NCBI GenBank assembly: GCA_003996215.1
Contig: QJPP01005254.1
Span: 38,907-102,906, forward strand
Length of the DNA: 64,000 bases
Source: Jaltomata sinuosa
Lineage: Eukaryota; Streptophyta; Magnoliopsida; Solanales; Solanaceae
Reading direction: 5' to 3'
A model generated the notes under the pieces. The model did no database searches, had not been told where the DNA came from, and saw only the letters and a list, made by a program, of their open reading frames with translations. A program made the translations under genes and the position numbers. This document shows, one piece after another, positions 46,430 to 56,627 of the stretch (position 1 is its first letter; each line of letters starts with the position of its first letter).

Positions 46430-46810
46430 AACTTACATAGATATGCTATATTAAGAAAATATTTACCATTTATGGCAATAACATTTTTTCACTGGACACT
46501 CATAATACATTTATAATACAATTTTAATATATATTGCAGAGAACAGTTTATAAAACACATATAATACAAGTTTTATTCATGGATAATACATTTATCATAC
46601 ACTTTAATACACTTATACTTCATTGTGCTAATTTCTTTCCAAACGAACATAATACATTTTAAAACATTTATAATACATTTATATTGCATGCATAATTCAC
46701 TTTTTATACATAGGGCAGATTTATCATAATATTACTATATATTGCTATAGATGATAATAAATAAAAAAATATCGCTAAAAGTAGTAAATATTTTATAAAA
46801 TATACTCACT
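46430..46810 (-). repeat. Dispersed AT-rich repeat, copy 2 (inverted)
   Basis: Reverse-complement partner of 13790-14155: GCTATATTAAGAAAATATT near 46450 and ATACATTTATCATACACTTT near 46590 match the other copy inverted. MITE-sized, no coding capacity. Confidence 0.65.
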
Positions 46811-48279
46811 CATGTAATATTCCAATAATAAAACACTTCCTTGATAAAACAATGATCATGTATAGCCAAAACAGATAATCCACATTACAAAAGATGCTAA
46901 AGTACAAAAACTTAATTGTTTAATGAAACCAATTATAGATTTCAATTTAAATCTAATACAAATTTTCATACTTCTCTTCATCATAAGAGTGGTACATCAT
47001 ATGATTATGATAGACATAATGCATATATTGTTTCTATTAATTGGCATTGTAGGATATTATAAAGGAAAAAAATATTTTCATAGTATGTTATTGTAACTTT
47101 TGGATATTTAATTCTATCAAATTTTATCCGTTAGATTACATTTAAAAAATTGAAAATTAACCAAATCATACCGAAATTCGAACAAATTGAGACGATTGGG
47201 ACAGCTTTGAAAAGTCTAATTCTGATTACTCATCGTAGAGTAATTGAAAAATTGATATGGTGCAAATTGTTTAAAAATTAACCGACCAAACCGAATCATT
47301 GACACCCTTGACACCTCACATCACTTCCAAATTACAAACAAAATGCATCCAAACAAAGAAATTCTAGCTAAAGAGACCAAGGAATCATGCATTTGACAAA
47401 CACAAGAAAACAGGAGATAAGAGCTTTATATTGAACTTCAGCAAGCAGAACAAAGAAGATGCATGAAAGAAGAACTAACAATGTTTTTTTTTTGGTGAGA
47501 GCTACTTCTCTAAACAAAAGAAGTTTCTATTGTGCTATTGGTTTTGATTGCTCTTAAACAGCTATATTTGGACGTTTTAGTAGTATCATTTTTTATGTTG
47601 GTGCAGGTGGTGCATGAACAGTGCGGCAAGGGGGCAGAAGTGCTACTAAATTATTCCGTGGTAAGTAGTTGTGAACCTTGCGACACAATTATCTACCTAA
47701 GAATGTAAGCAGACTTCATCACAAAAATCTTGCTTCAGGCATGGATATATGTAACACGGGGAATCCAATCAACAATTTCTACAATGACACACCACATACT
47801 GCAAAAGTTTATCTTGCATCACATACATAATAATGACAGCAACAGATGCAATACAATTGGATAGTTAATTCTAACAACAAAATCGTTATTTCCTGTCCTT
47901 GTCCTGCACATGCACTTGATCCAGAGAACCAAAGATTGGAGATCAATCCACAGAAGAACAGAGCATCATAAGCCCTAAAGTAGATTAACTGTTGAGGGAG
48001 AGAACACCACCTAATTTTTGGTGCAGAGTTTTTTATCCTCCTAGAATACCTGAATCCTTGTAAGAAATCAAAAGGAAACAACAAAAGAGTTCATGCTTAA
48101 CTCTCTACATTTGCAGGAAGCAAATCTACATATCTTGCAACATTTACATATGCATGAGATACATGTTCATAACGAAGAATATTTACACGAGTTTCTCAGA
48201 ACAAAGGAGGGGACATTCACTACCCTTGAAAAGATACCAGGATCGGTCCTGACATTACTCCCCTGTTGCCACTACTGCT
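46811..48279. other. Spacer and 3' flank of RER1
   Basis: 46811-47300 is AT-rich and includes a hAT-like MITE end (AACCGACCAAACCGAATCAT then TGACACCC, 47270-47310). From about 47600 to 48279 base composition is more balanced and is probably the RER1 3' untranslated region; the poly(A) site is not identified. Confidence 0.5.
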
Positions 48280-49920
48280 TCAATCAGATTTATTCCCAGT
48301 ATACTTCTGCAAATTCCAGGAAGATTAATTTATTATACAGAAAACTTGAGATAAATTTGATTCAAGTGAAAAACTCTTTACCTTCTTCCTGAATGGATCA
48401 TACTTGTATCTAATCATGTGTGTGATCTGACGCTTCATAGTGAGGACCAAGAGAAAAATCCAGTAACATAACAATATTGGCCAGAATACTGGGACGTCAA
48501 ATATAGAACAGAAGGTCATCAAGAAGGATACTATGAAAGCTTTTGTTGTTGCATACCTGAAACCATAGGTAAATATGAAAGGAAATTTCCTTTAGGGAAG
48601 GGATCGTGATGAATACAAACAACAACAACAAGAACTATGCCTCAGTCCCAAACAAGTTGGATCAGCTTTATGAATCCTCACACCTCACTAACAAGCCAGG
48701 GGAAAAGAATATAAAGGAACTCCCCACATGCAACTAATATAACATTTATAAGGGTGTCAAATGGGAGTGTTGGGCTGAATTTGGGCGAGTCAAAATGGGG
48801 TGAGTTAATAAATGGATGGGTTATTGACCCGCCCAATGGTTACTTGGGCTGGGATAAATTGGGCTAAATAATGGGTCATAGTCCAATCTCCCAAACTTGT
48901 GCTAAGTTTTAATTTCTTCATTTGCTTTTCTATGGTTTGTTTAATCACCTAACAATTCTTTTTTCTTTATTATGATTTTATATAACATATAAAACAAAAA
49001 AAAATCAAAAATATTTTGACAAAGTTTCTCATGGATCAATTTGGGCTACATATCAACCTAACTCTTAGATGGGCAAATTGGGCGGGTCAAAATAGGATGA
49101 GTTACTGAATGGGCAGGTCAAACTTGAGGTGTTGGATGAGTCATGTTTTCATGGGCCAATTTTGCCACCACTGAACATTTAGGTCAGTTAGCACAGGTTA
49201 ATCCGACATCCTTCCCCAGTTTGATTAGGAATCATCAATGCCTATCCTGTGTTATAGCCTGCTTAGCCACAAGCTAATCCATGGCTTTCACTAAGCAGAA
49301 AAGAACAACATCTTGTATTGCAGAAAAATACATATTCACTACATCGCAAGATGAAATCATGATAAATTGTTAAGACAAACTTCAAATTTCGAGTTTAAAT
49401 TCTCTGTATTTTTTCTGTCTAAGAAAAGTAAAGATGATCACCACATTACTTGTACAACCATACCATGAAATGAGTCACAAAGAGAACTAGTTCACAGAGA
49501 CATGCAAAGCCTAATCAACTAAGTAAATTGCTACAAGTAGGTATATTCTGTGTTATAATGATCTCACCAGAACAAAAACTCAGGCAGCCGGCGAACAAAA
49601 GGCCTAAATTCATCATTGTCTTTAGGCGGTAAAGAAGCACCATCCGGAGCTTCCAGCTCAGGATCCTCCTTTGGTGACAGAAATCCAATCAACAAATTCA
49701 AAATATAGGTTCCTACGCCATATGAGATGACGTAAAATCCACGACCATAGTAAACACGCAATATATATATTGATGCAGCTGCCAGTGTTACGAGCCACCT
49801 GCGGAATGTATAAGGAGCAGACCTATCCAAATAGTAGCGAAATGTCCTAGAAACTTCATTTTTCCACTTAGCTAGTGGTGATTGAACTGCATCTCCACCA
49901 TCAACTTCAACTCCCTCCAT
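48280..49920 (-). CDS. RER1: RER1-family Golgi-to-ER retrieval receptor, three coding exons
   Basis: RER1 proteins sit in early Golgi membranes and return escaped ER membrane proteins by COPI vesicles. Exons: 49920-49568 (ends phase 2 before GTGAGA), 48556-48382 (after TTTCAG, before GTAAAG), 48306-48280 (after TTTGCAG). Spliced length about 184 residues, near the 190 usual for plants; the reading frame is preserved across both junctions. Family hallmarks: acidic N-terminus, RTFRYYLDRSAPYTFRRW, then four membrane segments (about 42-60, 66-84, 122-140, 144-162), NLLIGFLSPKEDPE, EFRPFVRRLPEFLFWY, MTFCSIFDVPVFWPILLCYW and MKRQITHMIRYKYDPFRKK. The protein ends KKYTGNKSD, slightly shorter than usual. 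A TAG-acceptor-like GCTTAG 32-35 nt before the ATG suggests an intron in the 5' leader. The only intact host gene here. Confidence 0.93.
48617..48690 (-). mobile_element. Au-like SINE fragment in RER1 intron 1
   Basis: ACAAACAACAACAACAAGAA then CTATGCCTCAGTCCCAAACA and AGTTGGATCAGCTTTATGAA: the reverse complement of the conserved 3' end of plant Au-type SINEs with its (TTG)n tail. The 5' part is missing or decayed. Confidence 0.65.
48749..49173. mobile_element. hAT-type MITE in RER1 intron 1
   Basis: Perfect 8-bp duplication AACATTTA at 48741-48748 and 49174-49181. Ends TAAGGGTGTCAAATGGG and (inverted) CAGTGGTGGCAAAATTGGCC. Internal GGGCGGGTCAAAATAGGATG-type arms as in the MITE at 16586. 425 bp, non-coding. 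Eight-bp duplication is the hAT signature. Confidence 0.82.
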
Positions 49921-50049
49921 GAAGTCAACTCAGAGACGTCTACAATCTAAGCACATGAAAGTAGAACCATTAAGATAAAAAGAAGGGATCATTAATCTAA
50001 TTGCTCTTGCATCCTAATAGAATAAAACTGCAAAAGAAGAAGCACGGAT
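49921..50049 (-). other. RER1 5' leader
   Basis: Upstream of the RER1 ATG on the minus strand. The possible splice acceptor GCTTAG at about 49950 would put the promoter and first non-coding exon further right, beyond or inside the LINE. Confidence 0.4.
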
Positions 50050-50929
50050 GAATTGGCCAGCAAGTTGCTGCCATAATACTCCTGGGCAAAATTCCTCAGG
50101 CGCCAAAATTAAGAATTTGAGTGAACTAATCACTAAAGCTTTGGTGAAATGCTCTCAGGCACCTTTTTTGAGACTAATTCCCCTTAAAACTTTCTTTCAT
50201 TTTAGACACTTCTCGGGGGAACTTCGGCAGTCCTTGACCGGAATTATTACAGTTTGTAGTATTCAAGTTAATTCTGTTTAGCGAGTTATGATGGTTGATG
50301 ACGCAATCTATTTTGCAGTGGGTTTTAAGTCATATGATATTATTAGAAGTGAAACCAGAGTTGGGGCTTGGTACAAATGAACGGAACGTGGAAGAAATCT
50401 GATCAGAAGAACTACTTTTAGCTGGAAGACGATGGTGAAGTTGTGTGACACTCTCTAGGAGGCCTTGAAGATTAAAGGGAACTATGTCAAAATATGGAAG
50501 TTTCGCGATCACTTCTCAGAAGAAAATTCTTCTGCTCGAGAAACTACAACAAACATGGACGTTATACGATCATCATCATCATTCAAGGTAGGAGGAGATC
50601 AATTATTATTGCTCCTGGAATGGAATTTAATACGGGCTGGATGGATATTGTTGTTTAGATTGAAAGATTCATTAATTAAAAGTCCAGAAGCCAGTTATAG
50701 ATTTGTCCAAAGAAATAGAGGAAGATCGTCCTTACTCGGACACTGTCAGGAGGAGTAAATGGACATCCAAAGAAATTAATGAAGTTGTGGTAAAGGAAAA
50801 AGGAGGTATTATATGTATCTCTGGAGGAACCAGTCAAACACAAAATGAACTTCTATGCAGGAGTGTGGTCGGCAGCATTCCAGAAGAAATCTCTGATATT
50901 CCTACTCTATCAGGGATTTCACAGTTGGA

Positions 50930-51621
50930 CTAGCAGCTGTTGGAAGAAAGTGGTGTACAAAATGGTGAATGCTCAACAGATGGCCTTCATCAGAGGCAAA
51001 CAGATATGGATGCTATTCTCATTGCAAACGAATGTGTAGTTACAAGAACAAAGAGCAAAGAACCTGGGATATTATGAAGCTAGATATTGAGAAGGCATAT
51101 GACCACTTAAACCAGAACTTCTTACTTGGAACTTTTTTTAGGATGGGCTTTGAGACAAATTGATTAGGTTAATCATATTCTGTATTAGCACAGTCAAATT
51201 CTCAACCCTTGTTCATGACTCACCAGCCGGTGATTTTCTTTCCCAGTGAGGCTTGAGGTAGGGGATCCTTTGACCCCTTTCTTTTTGTCACTACTATGGA
51301 TTATGGGAATTCTTAATGACATGTTGAAGACTCCTCAAATAAATAAGTGGATCAAGGGATTAAAAGTTAGCCAAGGTTGGCATTAATATGATGATTTCTC
51401 ATCTTCAATAAACAAATGATACACTGGTGTTTTCTGAAGCTTACAAAAATCAACTTCAGATGTTGAGGATGATCTTCATTCTATTTGAAGCCACATTTGG
51501 ATTACATATTAATTGGAACAAAAGTTTTATGTATCCAATTAATGAGGTAAAAGAGATCCACAACATGGCTGAGATTCTTGGAGGAAGAATAGAGGAATTA
51601 CCAACCGTGTATTTAGGAATA
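50930..51621 (+). pseudogene. LINE reverse transcriptase, 5' part
   Basis: Shifting plus-strand frames read VYKMVNAQQMAFIRGKQI, then IMKLDIEKAYDHLNQNFLL (RT block 1-2 with catalytic-site Asp), FRMGF, and near 51200-51290 SPAGDF and GDPLTPFLF (RT block 4). At 51427-51621 MFSEAYKNQLQMLRMIF, FGLHINWNKS follow the DD box region. This order is characteristic of plant L1 elements. At least five breaks. Confidence 0.75.
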
Positions 51622-51978
51622 TGTTAGAATCTTTAGAGAAGGATCGAGTCACGGGACGATATACAAATTCACCTCGTTAAAGGGAGGCTGAAACCTTAGA
51701 GTTCAATGGAAGAGAGAACATTGATCTCTTGTTTTTTGTTAAACTACGACATACTGATTTATTCCTCCAAAACCCCTTTAAATAGGAGTATTATTACAGC
51801 AATAGAAAGTGTAACTCTTATGCAAGTAGGAAACATAAATCCTATTCTAAACTAATAACTATAACTAAACCTAGTCCTTGCGAAACTATGAGACATAAAT
51901 CCTATTCAAGAATAATAAAGATAGCTAATAAAAGTATAATTAAATACTTAATTTAATTGCTTCAACGCATCCACAACA
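51622..51978 (-). repeat. 3' LTR of the small gag-only element
   Basis: Plus strand TGTTAGAATC to CATCCACAACA. Direct repeat of 52729-53085. Confidence 0.93.
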
Positions 51979-52063
51979 TTACTCCCCTCACGTTGAAAGA
52001 GCTTGTCCTCAAGCTCGAATTTCAGTGCAGTCATCCTGAACTTCTGGAATAGTGTTAACTGAA

Positions 52064-52705
52064 TTATCCAATTCCAACCCTAGCCAACTTTTCTTGAAAC
52101 TGACGTTGATAAATTTCAACTGTACCAGTTTGCCGAAGTATGACTAATTCGCCCACCGGGTTGCTATTTTCAGGAGGTCCAAATCGCTGGAAACAACGTT
52201 TCTGAAATTCTTCCCAACTCATTGGGCCCTTTGTTTGTTTAAGCCGATAATACCATAATTGTGCTTCTCCCAACATGTGAAACCCAACCACTCCAACCTT
52301 TTTTGCTTCCGTTGTATGTTGATTTTCAAAAAATTGTTCACAATGATGTGCCCAAATTAATGTGTCATTGGTGTCATTATAAGTAGGAAAATCCATCTTT
52401 GTATACCTTGGTACTGTCGAATGGGAATTACCACTTGTTGAATGATTCTGACCGGCCAGTTGAATAAGCGGTGTATTGCTTTTAGTAGCAAGAGTTGTTG
52501 ATCTGCCGGTCGTCGGGGCGCTACTCGACTCAGTTCCGTGGATTGCTGGTTTTGTGGAGCCAATTCCTAAGCTAGACAATTGTTCTTGTATGACTTGAAC
52601 AATTCTTTCGCCGAGGCGTTGTTCCATCGCAATAATTTTAGAGTCCATTAGGGTTTCTGTAATTGCACGTTCTTCCTGGAATCTGGAATCGATATCATCG
52701 CCCAT
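52064..52705 (-). CDS. gag: Truncated gag of the small LTR element
   Basis: 213 codons from ATG at 52705 (MGDDIDSRFQEERAITE) 8 nt after the primer site, to a stop at 52064. The N-terminal third is likely coiled coil (ETLMDSKIIAMEQRL, VQVIQEQL), followed by a Ser/Thr-rich linker and a retrotransposon-gag core at about 110-205: MDFPTYNDTNDTLIWAHHCE, FHMLGEAQLWYYRLKQ, WEEFQKRCFQRFGPPENSNP, LRQTGTVEIYQRQFQEKLAR. The typical protein continues for over 100 residues with a zinc knuckle; here it ends abruptly and only about 85 bp remain before the polypurine tract. A longer frame upstream to 52759 runs through the primer site and is not the real start. Confidence 0.8.
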   Translation of the reverse strand: MGDDIDSRFQEERAITETLMDSKIIAMEQRLGERIVQVIQEQLSSLGIGSTKPAIHGTESSSAPTTGRSTTLATKSNTPLIQLAGQNHSTSGNSHSTVPRYTKMDFPTYNDTNDTLIWAHHCEQFFENQHTTEAKKVGVVGFHMLGEAQLWYYRLKQTKGPMSWEEFQKRCFQRFGPPENSNPVGELVILRQTGTVEIYQRQFQEKLARVGIG

Positions 52706-52712
52706 TGTGTTA

Positions 52713-52725
52713 GGCTCTGGTACCA
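52713..52725 (-). promoter_or_regulatory. Primer binding site, tRNA-Met type
   Basis: Plus strand GGCTCTGGTACCA, one mismatch to the tRNA-iMet 3' end, 3 bp from the LTR at 52729. Confidence 0.85.
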
Positions 52726-52728
52726 AAT

Positions 52729-53085
52729 TGTTAGGATCTTTAGAGAAGGATCGAGTCATGGGACGATATACAAATTCAGCTCGTTAAAGGGAGCCTGAAA
52801 CCTTAGAGTTCGATGGAAGAGAGAACTCTGATCTCTTGTTTTTTGTTAAACTACGACTTACTGATTTATTCCTCCAAAATCCTTTTAAATAGGAGTATTA
52901 TTACAGCAATAGAAAGTGTAACTCTTATGCAAGTAGGAAACATAAATCCTATTCTAAATTAATAACTATAACTAAACCTAGTCCTTATGAAACTATGAGA
53001 CATAAATCCTATTCAAGAATAATAAAGATAGCTAATAAAAATATAATTAAATACTTAATTTAATTGCTTCAACGCATCCACAACA
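52729..53085 (-). repeat. 5' LTR of the small gag-only element
   Basis: Plus strand TGTTAGGATC to CATCCACAACA; 357 bp like its partner. Confidence 0.93.
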
Positions 53086-54012
53086 GAATGCCATTGGGGG
53101 AAAGAGTAAATCTAAGGGGATATGGAATGATGATTTAGAAAAATGTGAAAGAAAGCTAACAAAGTGGAAGAATCAATATCTATCTTCGTGGAGAGAGGGG
53201 TGGGAGTGGGGGTAGACTGATTCTGATTAATTCTGCATTGGATGCATTGCGTACCTATATAATGCCTTTATTCCGAGCCCTCTTGTTAATGTAATGAAGA
53301 GATTAGATGCATTAAGAAGAAACTTCATTTGGCAAGGCAACAGTGAGAAGAAAAGAGTCCATTTGGTTAAACGGGCCTCTCTTGCAGTCAGAGAGGAAGG
53401 AAGGAAGGAGGTCTTGGAATCCAGAATTTGAGAGTCCAGGATCAAAACTTGATGTTTAAATGGTTATGGAGATTTGCAGCTGAAAAATAGTCACTATGAA
53501 AGATGTGCTTAGAGATAAATATGGAATGGAAAGGAAATGGACAACTAACGCGGTCAATAGTACTTATAGGGTCAATCTGAAATTCTATCACGAATTTATG
53601 ACCTCAATTCATGAACAAGTCCACACATAGAGAGTCAGAGTTGGGAATGGTATGAAGATATCCTTATAGAAAGATAAGTGTCTTGGTCAAGGATCCTTGA
53701 AACAACTCTTTCCAGATATTCACATTTTAAATCAACAGCAAGAAGCAACAGTTGGAGAGGTTTTGGGCAAATCAGGGATGGAAACTAAGCTCAGAAGACC
53801 ATTAAATGACTGGAAAATTGACAGAGTAACAGGAGTTCTATAATGTCTTGGAGCAGTTTAAAGGGACCTCAATTAGAAAAGATTGTACAATCTGGTAAGG
53901 GCATAAGCAGGGGAAGTTTTCAGTTAAATCAACTTACAAGGAATTCAACATGTCAAACAATCTATTTGGGTGCTGGCCATGGAAGCTGATATGGAGAGTT
54001 AAGATTTCATAT
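53086..54012 (+). pseudogene. LINE, 3' part of the second ORF
   Basis: Resumes directly after the LTR element: PLGGKSKSKGIWND (frame of 53094 onward), CERKLTKWKNQYLS, then NVMKRLDALRRNFIWQGN and SEKKRVHLVKRASLAVREEG near 53290-53400, all plant LINE C-terminal text, with stops between. Later pieces include SGKGISRGSFQ. Confidence 0.65.
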
Positions 54013-54028
54013 AAAGTTGCTTGCTTTA

Positions 54029-54046
54029 GTTTCAAAAAAAAAAAAA
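54029..54046 (+). mobile_element. Poly(A)-only retroinsertion with 16-bp target duplication
   Basis: GTTTC plus an A tract lies between two copies of AAAGTTGCTTGCTTTA (54013-54028 and 54047-54062). The inserted piece is about 18 bp, an extreme 5'-truncated LINE/SINE-type event within the LINE. Confidence 0.7.
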
Positions 54047-54720
54047 AAAGTTGCTTGCTTTACTTGGTTATTGGCAAAAGAAGCAGTTTTGACTCATGAT
54101 AATCTTATAAGGAGAGGCTACCAACTTTGCTCTAGATGTTAATTATGTGAATAGAAGGCAAAGACAATCAATCGTCTTTTTTTATATTGTAATTATAACT
54201 AGACAACTCGGTTATGGAAAATATTTGTTAACTTGAGGGGTATCAAATGAGCTATGCCAAGGAGAATAGTTGAGGTCCTAGCATGCTGGACAGAGAGTGT
54301 ATCTCTTTTAGTTAGAAATTGTCCCTGCTTGCATTTGGTAGACAATCTAGGAAGAAAAAATCAGAGGTATTTTGAAGACAAGTCCAGTAACATCCAGAAA
54401 CTGAATATGAAATGCCTAGTCTTGTTCTATTTTTGGTGTAAACAAGAATTTTTAGAAGGCCCTGAATCTATTTTTGATGTATTAGAATCCTTGTGGGAAG
54501 ACAAAGGATTAGGAGTTGTTTTTCCTTTGTTTCTCTTGTATTTATGGGGGACTACACACCCTTTGTGTAGTATATTATCAATATACAAATATGTTACCTT
54601 CTCGAGAAAAATATTTACGGGTTAATAGAGGAGTTAAACCCAATTGGCCTGCATTTGAACTTGTAACAATGCAGTTAGAATTGTGGTCTCTTAGCCATTG
54701 GGTTATACCCACTAGACTGG

Positions 54721-55574
54721 GGTCATTCGCATGAATACCCTTATTTTGGGTGGTCTTTAATTTTTTCCCTTCGGCACTTTAAGTAACAAAAAGGTGACCG
54801 ACAATACTCCTGATTCATTACTTGATCTACATGTAACTAATACAGCTGTCCGTCATTTCTTTCATCTGAAATTCATTTTCCTTTAAGGTACCTTTACGAC
54901 CAGGAATAAAGCATTGGAAAGACTATTTATACTAGTAGATAAGTAGAAATAGAACGACCTTTGTTCAGGATGAAAGCTTTGGATTTTTAAGTGTTTGTTT
55001 TCCTTTTCTTGGATTTGTGTGAGACAGATATCTATGTTTCTAGTATGCATCTAATTGAAGGAAATGGCAGATCTATTTTCCATTTTTCATATCCTCACAA
55101 GTAATGACCAAGAATTACAAAGGAAAAACTAAATATTATGCATGTTGTTGTTGTTGTTAATATAACACAAGTTATGCCACTAAATTCCTGCCGAACTTAT
55201 GCCGTTAGAGGCATAAGTTCAGTTTCAGAACATTATGCCTAAAGAAGTTCATAACTCACAAGTTATGCCTTACAAGACATAACCTAGTTCCTAGAATTTA
55301 TGTTGATAGAGACATAAGTTTAGTTTCAAAATTCACAAAGTTATGCCTCTTACCTTAAGAGGCATAACTTATCCTTAAACTATGCCGGACAAGGCAAAAG
55401 TTCTTTTAACTTATGCCCCTCAAATTAGATACTACACAACAACTTATGATGGACAAGGCAAAAGTTTGCGAAATTAGGTATAGTTAAAGATACTTTGGCC
55501 CACAAATTTTTATTAAATGAGGGGGCAAAAATTAGAGACCATCCCCAAATAGGGGTAATCCGTGCAAACACTTG
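54721..55574. mobile_element. MULE-like MITE with AAGTTATGCC-type internal repeats
   Basis: Inverted ends GTCATTCGCATGAATACCC (left) and GTGTTTGCACGGATTACCCC (right, inverted), continuing TGGTCT(T/C)TAATTTTT. Direct repeats CTAGACTGG (54712-54720) and CTAGAACTGG (55575-55584) look like a 9-bp duplication with one indel. The core (55165-55460) repeats AAGTTATGCC, GGCATAAGTT and ACAAGGCAAAAGTT in both orientations about ten times. No transposase. Confidence 0.65.
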
Positions 55575-55584
55575 CTAGAACTGG

Positions 55585-56627
55585 GAATTACCAATATGAA
55601 CTGAATTTCCATCATATTTCGTTTTAAATCAACTTCAACAGCGTCTTTATAGGATTACTAATGCAGACCAGTGGTTGCAATTTCACTTTCATCATATAGG
55701 CGGTAGGCCGCAGTGTTCAAATAAAACCAAAGCTCCGCCCCTCTTTTATCTACCCTCTCTAGGGCCACCCCACCCAATTTTATTTTATTTTTTTAAAAAA
55801 AAGAAGAAGATAAAAATAGGAAAGTCGCATCTTTGCTAGATTGGTTTATGACCAACTAATGTAAAAGATAGCTCTAAACTCATGATCATAATCTGGGATA
55901 TAGACTACATAGTTGAACACTAGACAAGGTGGATAAGAATAAATACATAGTATTGGAAAATGTTGAATTTCCACTAGTTCAGCAATTACGCATCAATAGA
56001 TTTCTATAGAAGTAGAGTTACCCTAATAGGCAAGACTGTGCATAAGGACAAGATGGAACAACTGCTGATTCAATTGATGACCGATTTGAGCTTAAATTCC
56101 GATTTTTGATCGCCGACAAACTTATGAACGAATAACGATCGATGCTCTTCAGAGTGGAAACCGACTTGCGGAACACACTCTTTTTTTTCTTTCGAGTAAA
56201 ATAAACAGAATAACGACTCAGTCATATTACTCGTGAAAAATGAGTAGGACTATCAAGTGTTAAAATTAAAAAAAGGTGATAACTTTGACTAAGGTCAAAA
56301 TTTTCACTAATTAGGGATTAAGTTAAGTAGGGGGTGAAATGTATTTTTTGAAACTTCTTAACCTTTAACAAAATACATAAATAACCCACCTTCTTAACCT
56401 CTCCCAAAATGATTTCAATTTCAAAATTCCTCTTTTTTTCTTCTTTCCCTTCTTCCGCTTACGATTCAAAATCAGAGAGAAAAAATTTCTCAATTTTCTT
56501 CATCTTCTTCTTCTCTATTTTCTTTTCTTCTCTGTATTTGTCGTCGCCGTTGTCCTTATCGTTGTCGTCCTTATCTCTCATTGTTAGGGTTTCAATACTT
56601 TTTAAAGGTAAAGTTCTTTTCTTTTCT
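55585..56627. other. Spacer, possible gene 5' leader at its right end
   Basis: No gene recognised to about 56390. From 56400 to 56627 the plus strand is pyrimidine-rich, then contains CGTCGCCGTTGTCC and TTGTTAGGGTTTCAATAC, typical of plant 5' leaders. An open frame 56409-56636 (MISISKFLFFSSF...) runs into the CACTA end; it is Ser/Phe/Leu low-complexity and may be only leader sequence. Confidence 0.4.

Larger units (their letters stand above)
51622..53085 (-). mobile_element. Gag-only LTR retrotransposon (1464 bp) inside the LINE
   Basis: Two 357-bp LTRs (51622-51978 and 52729-53085) enclose 750 bp that hold only a gag fragment. Flanking GAATA/GAATG is a 5-bp target duplication with one change. 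Minus orientation is shown by primer site next to the right LTR and polypurine tract TGAGGGGAGTAA next to the left. The LTRs differ at about a dozen sites (about 96-97% identity). The two-LTR-plus-gag layout matches the terminal-repeat-with-GAG (TR-GAG) class. Short LTRs, tRNA-Met priming and the gag type fit a Reina-like chromovirus derivative. Confidence 0.9.
50050..54711 (+). mobile_element. Decayed L1-type LINE (non-LTR retrotransposon)
   Basis: The reverse-transcriptase part lies at 50930-51621 and continues at 53086-53460 after the inserted LTR element. Downstream to about 54620 there are fragments resembling the plant LINE C-terminal region (conserved FIWQG and LHCxxT-like text, ending near a typical short hydrophobic tail). 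50050-50929 is less certain and may be its 5' ORF. Numerous stops and frameshifts; no endonuclease domain was recognised. The 3' end and any poly(A) tail are not clear. Confidence 0.7.

Noticed and set aside
47809..48084. 91-codon frame downstream of RER1
   Set aside because: Lies in the likely 3' untranslated region, no domain, no start context.
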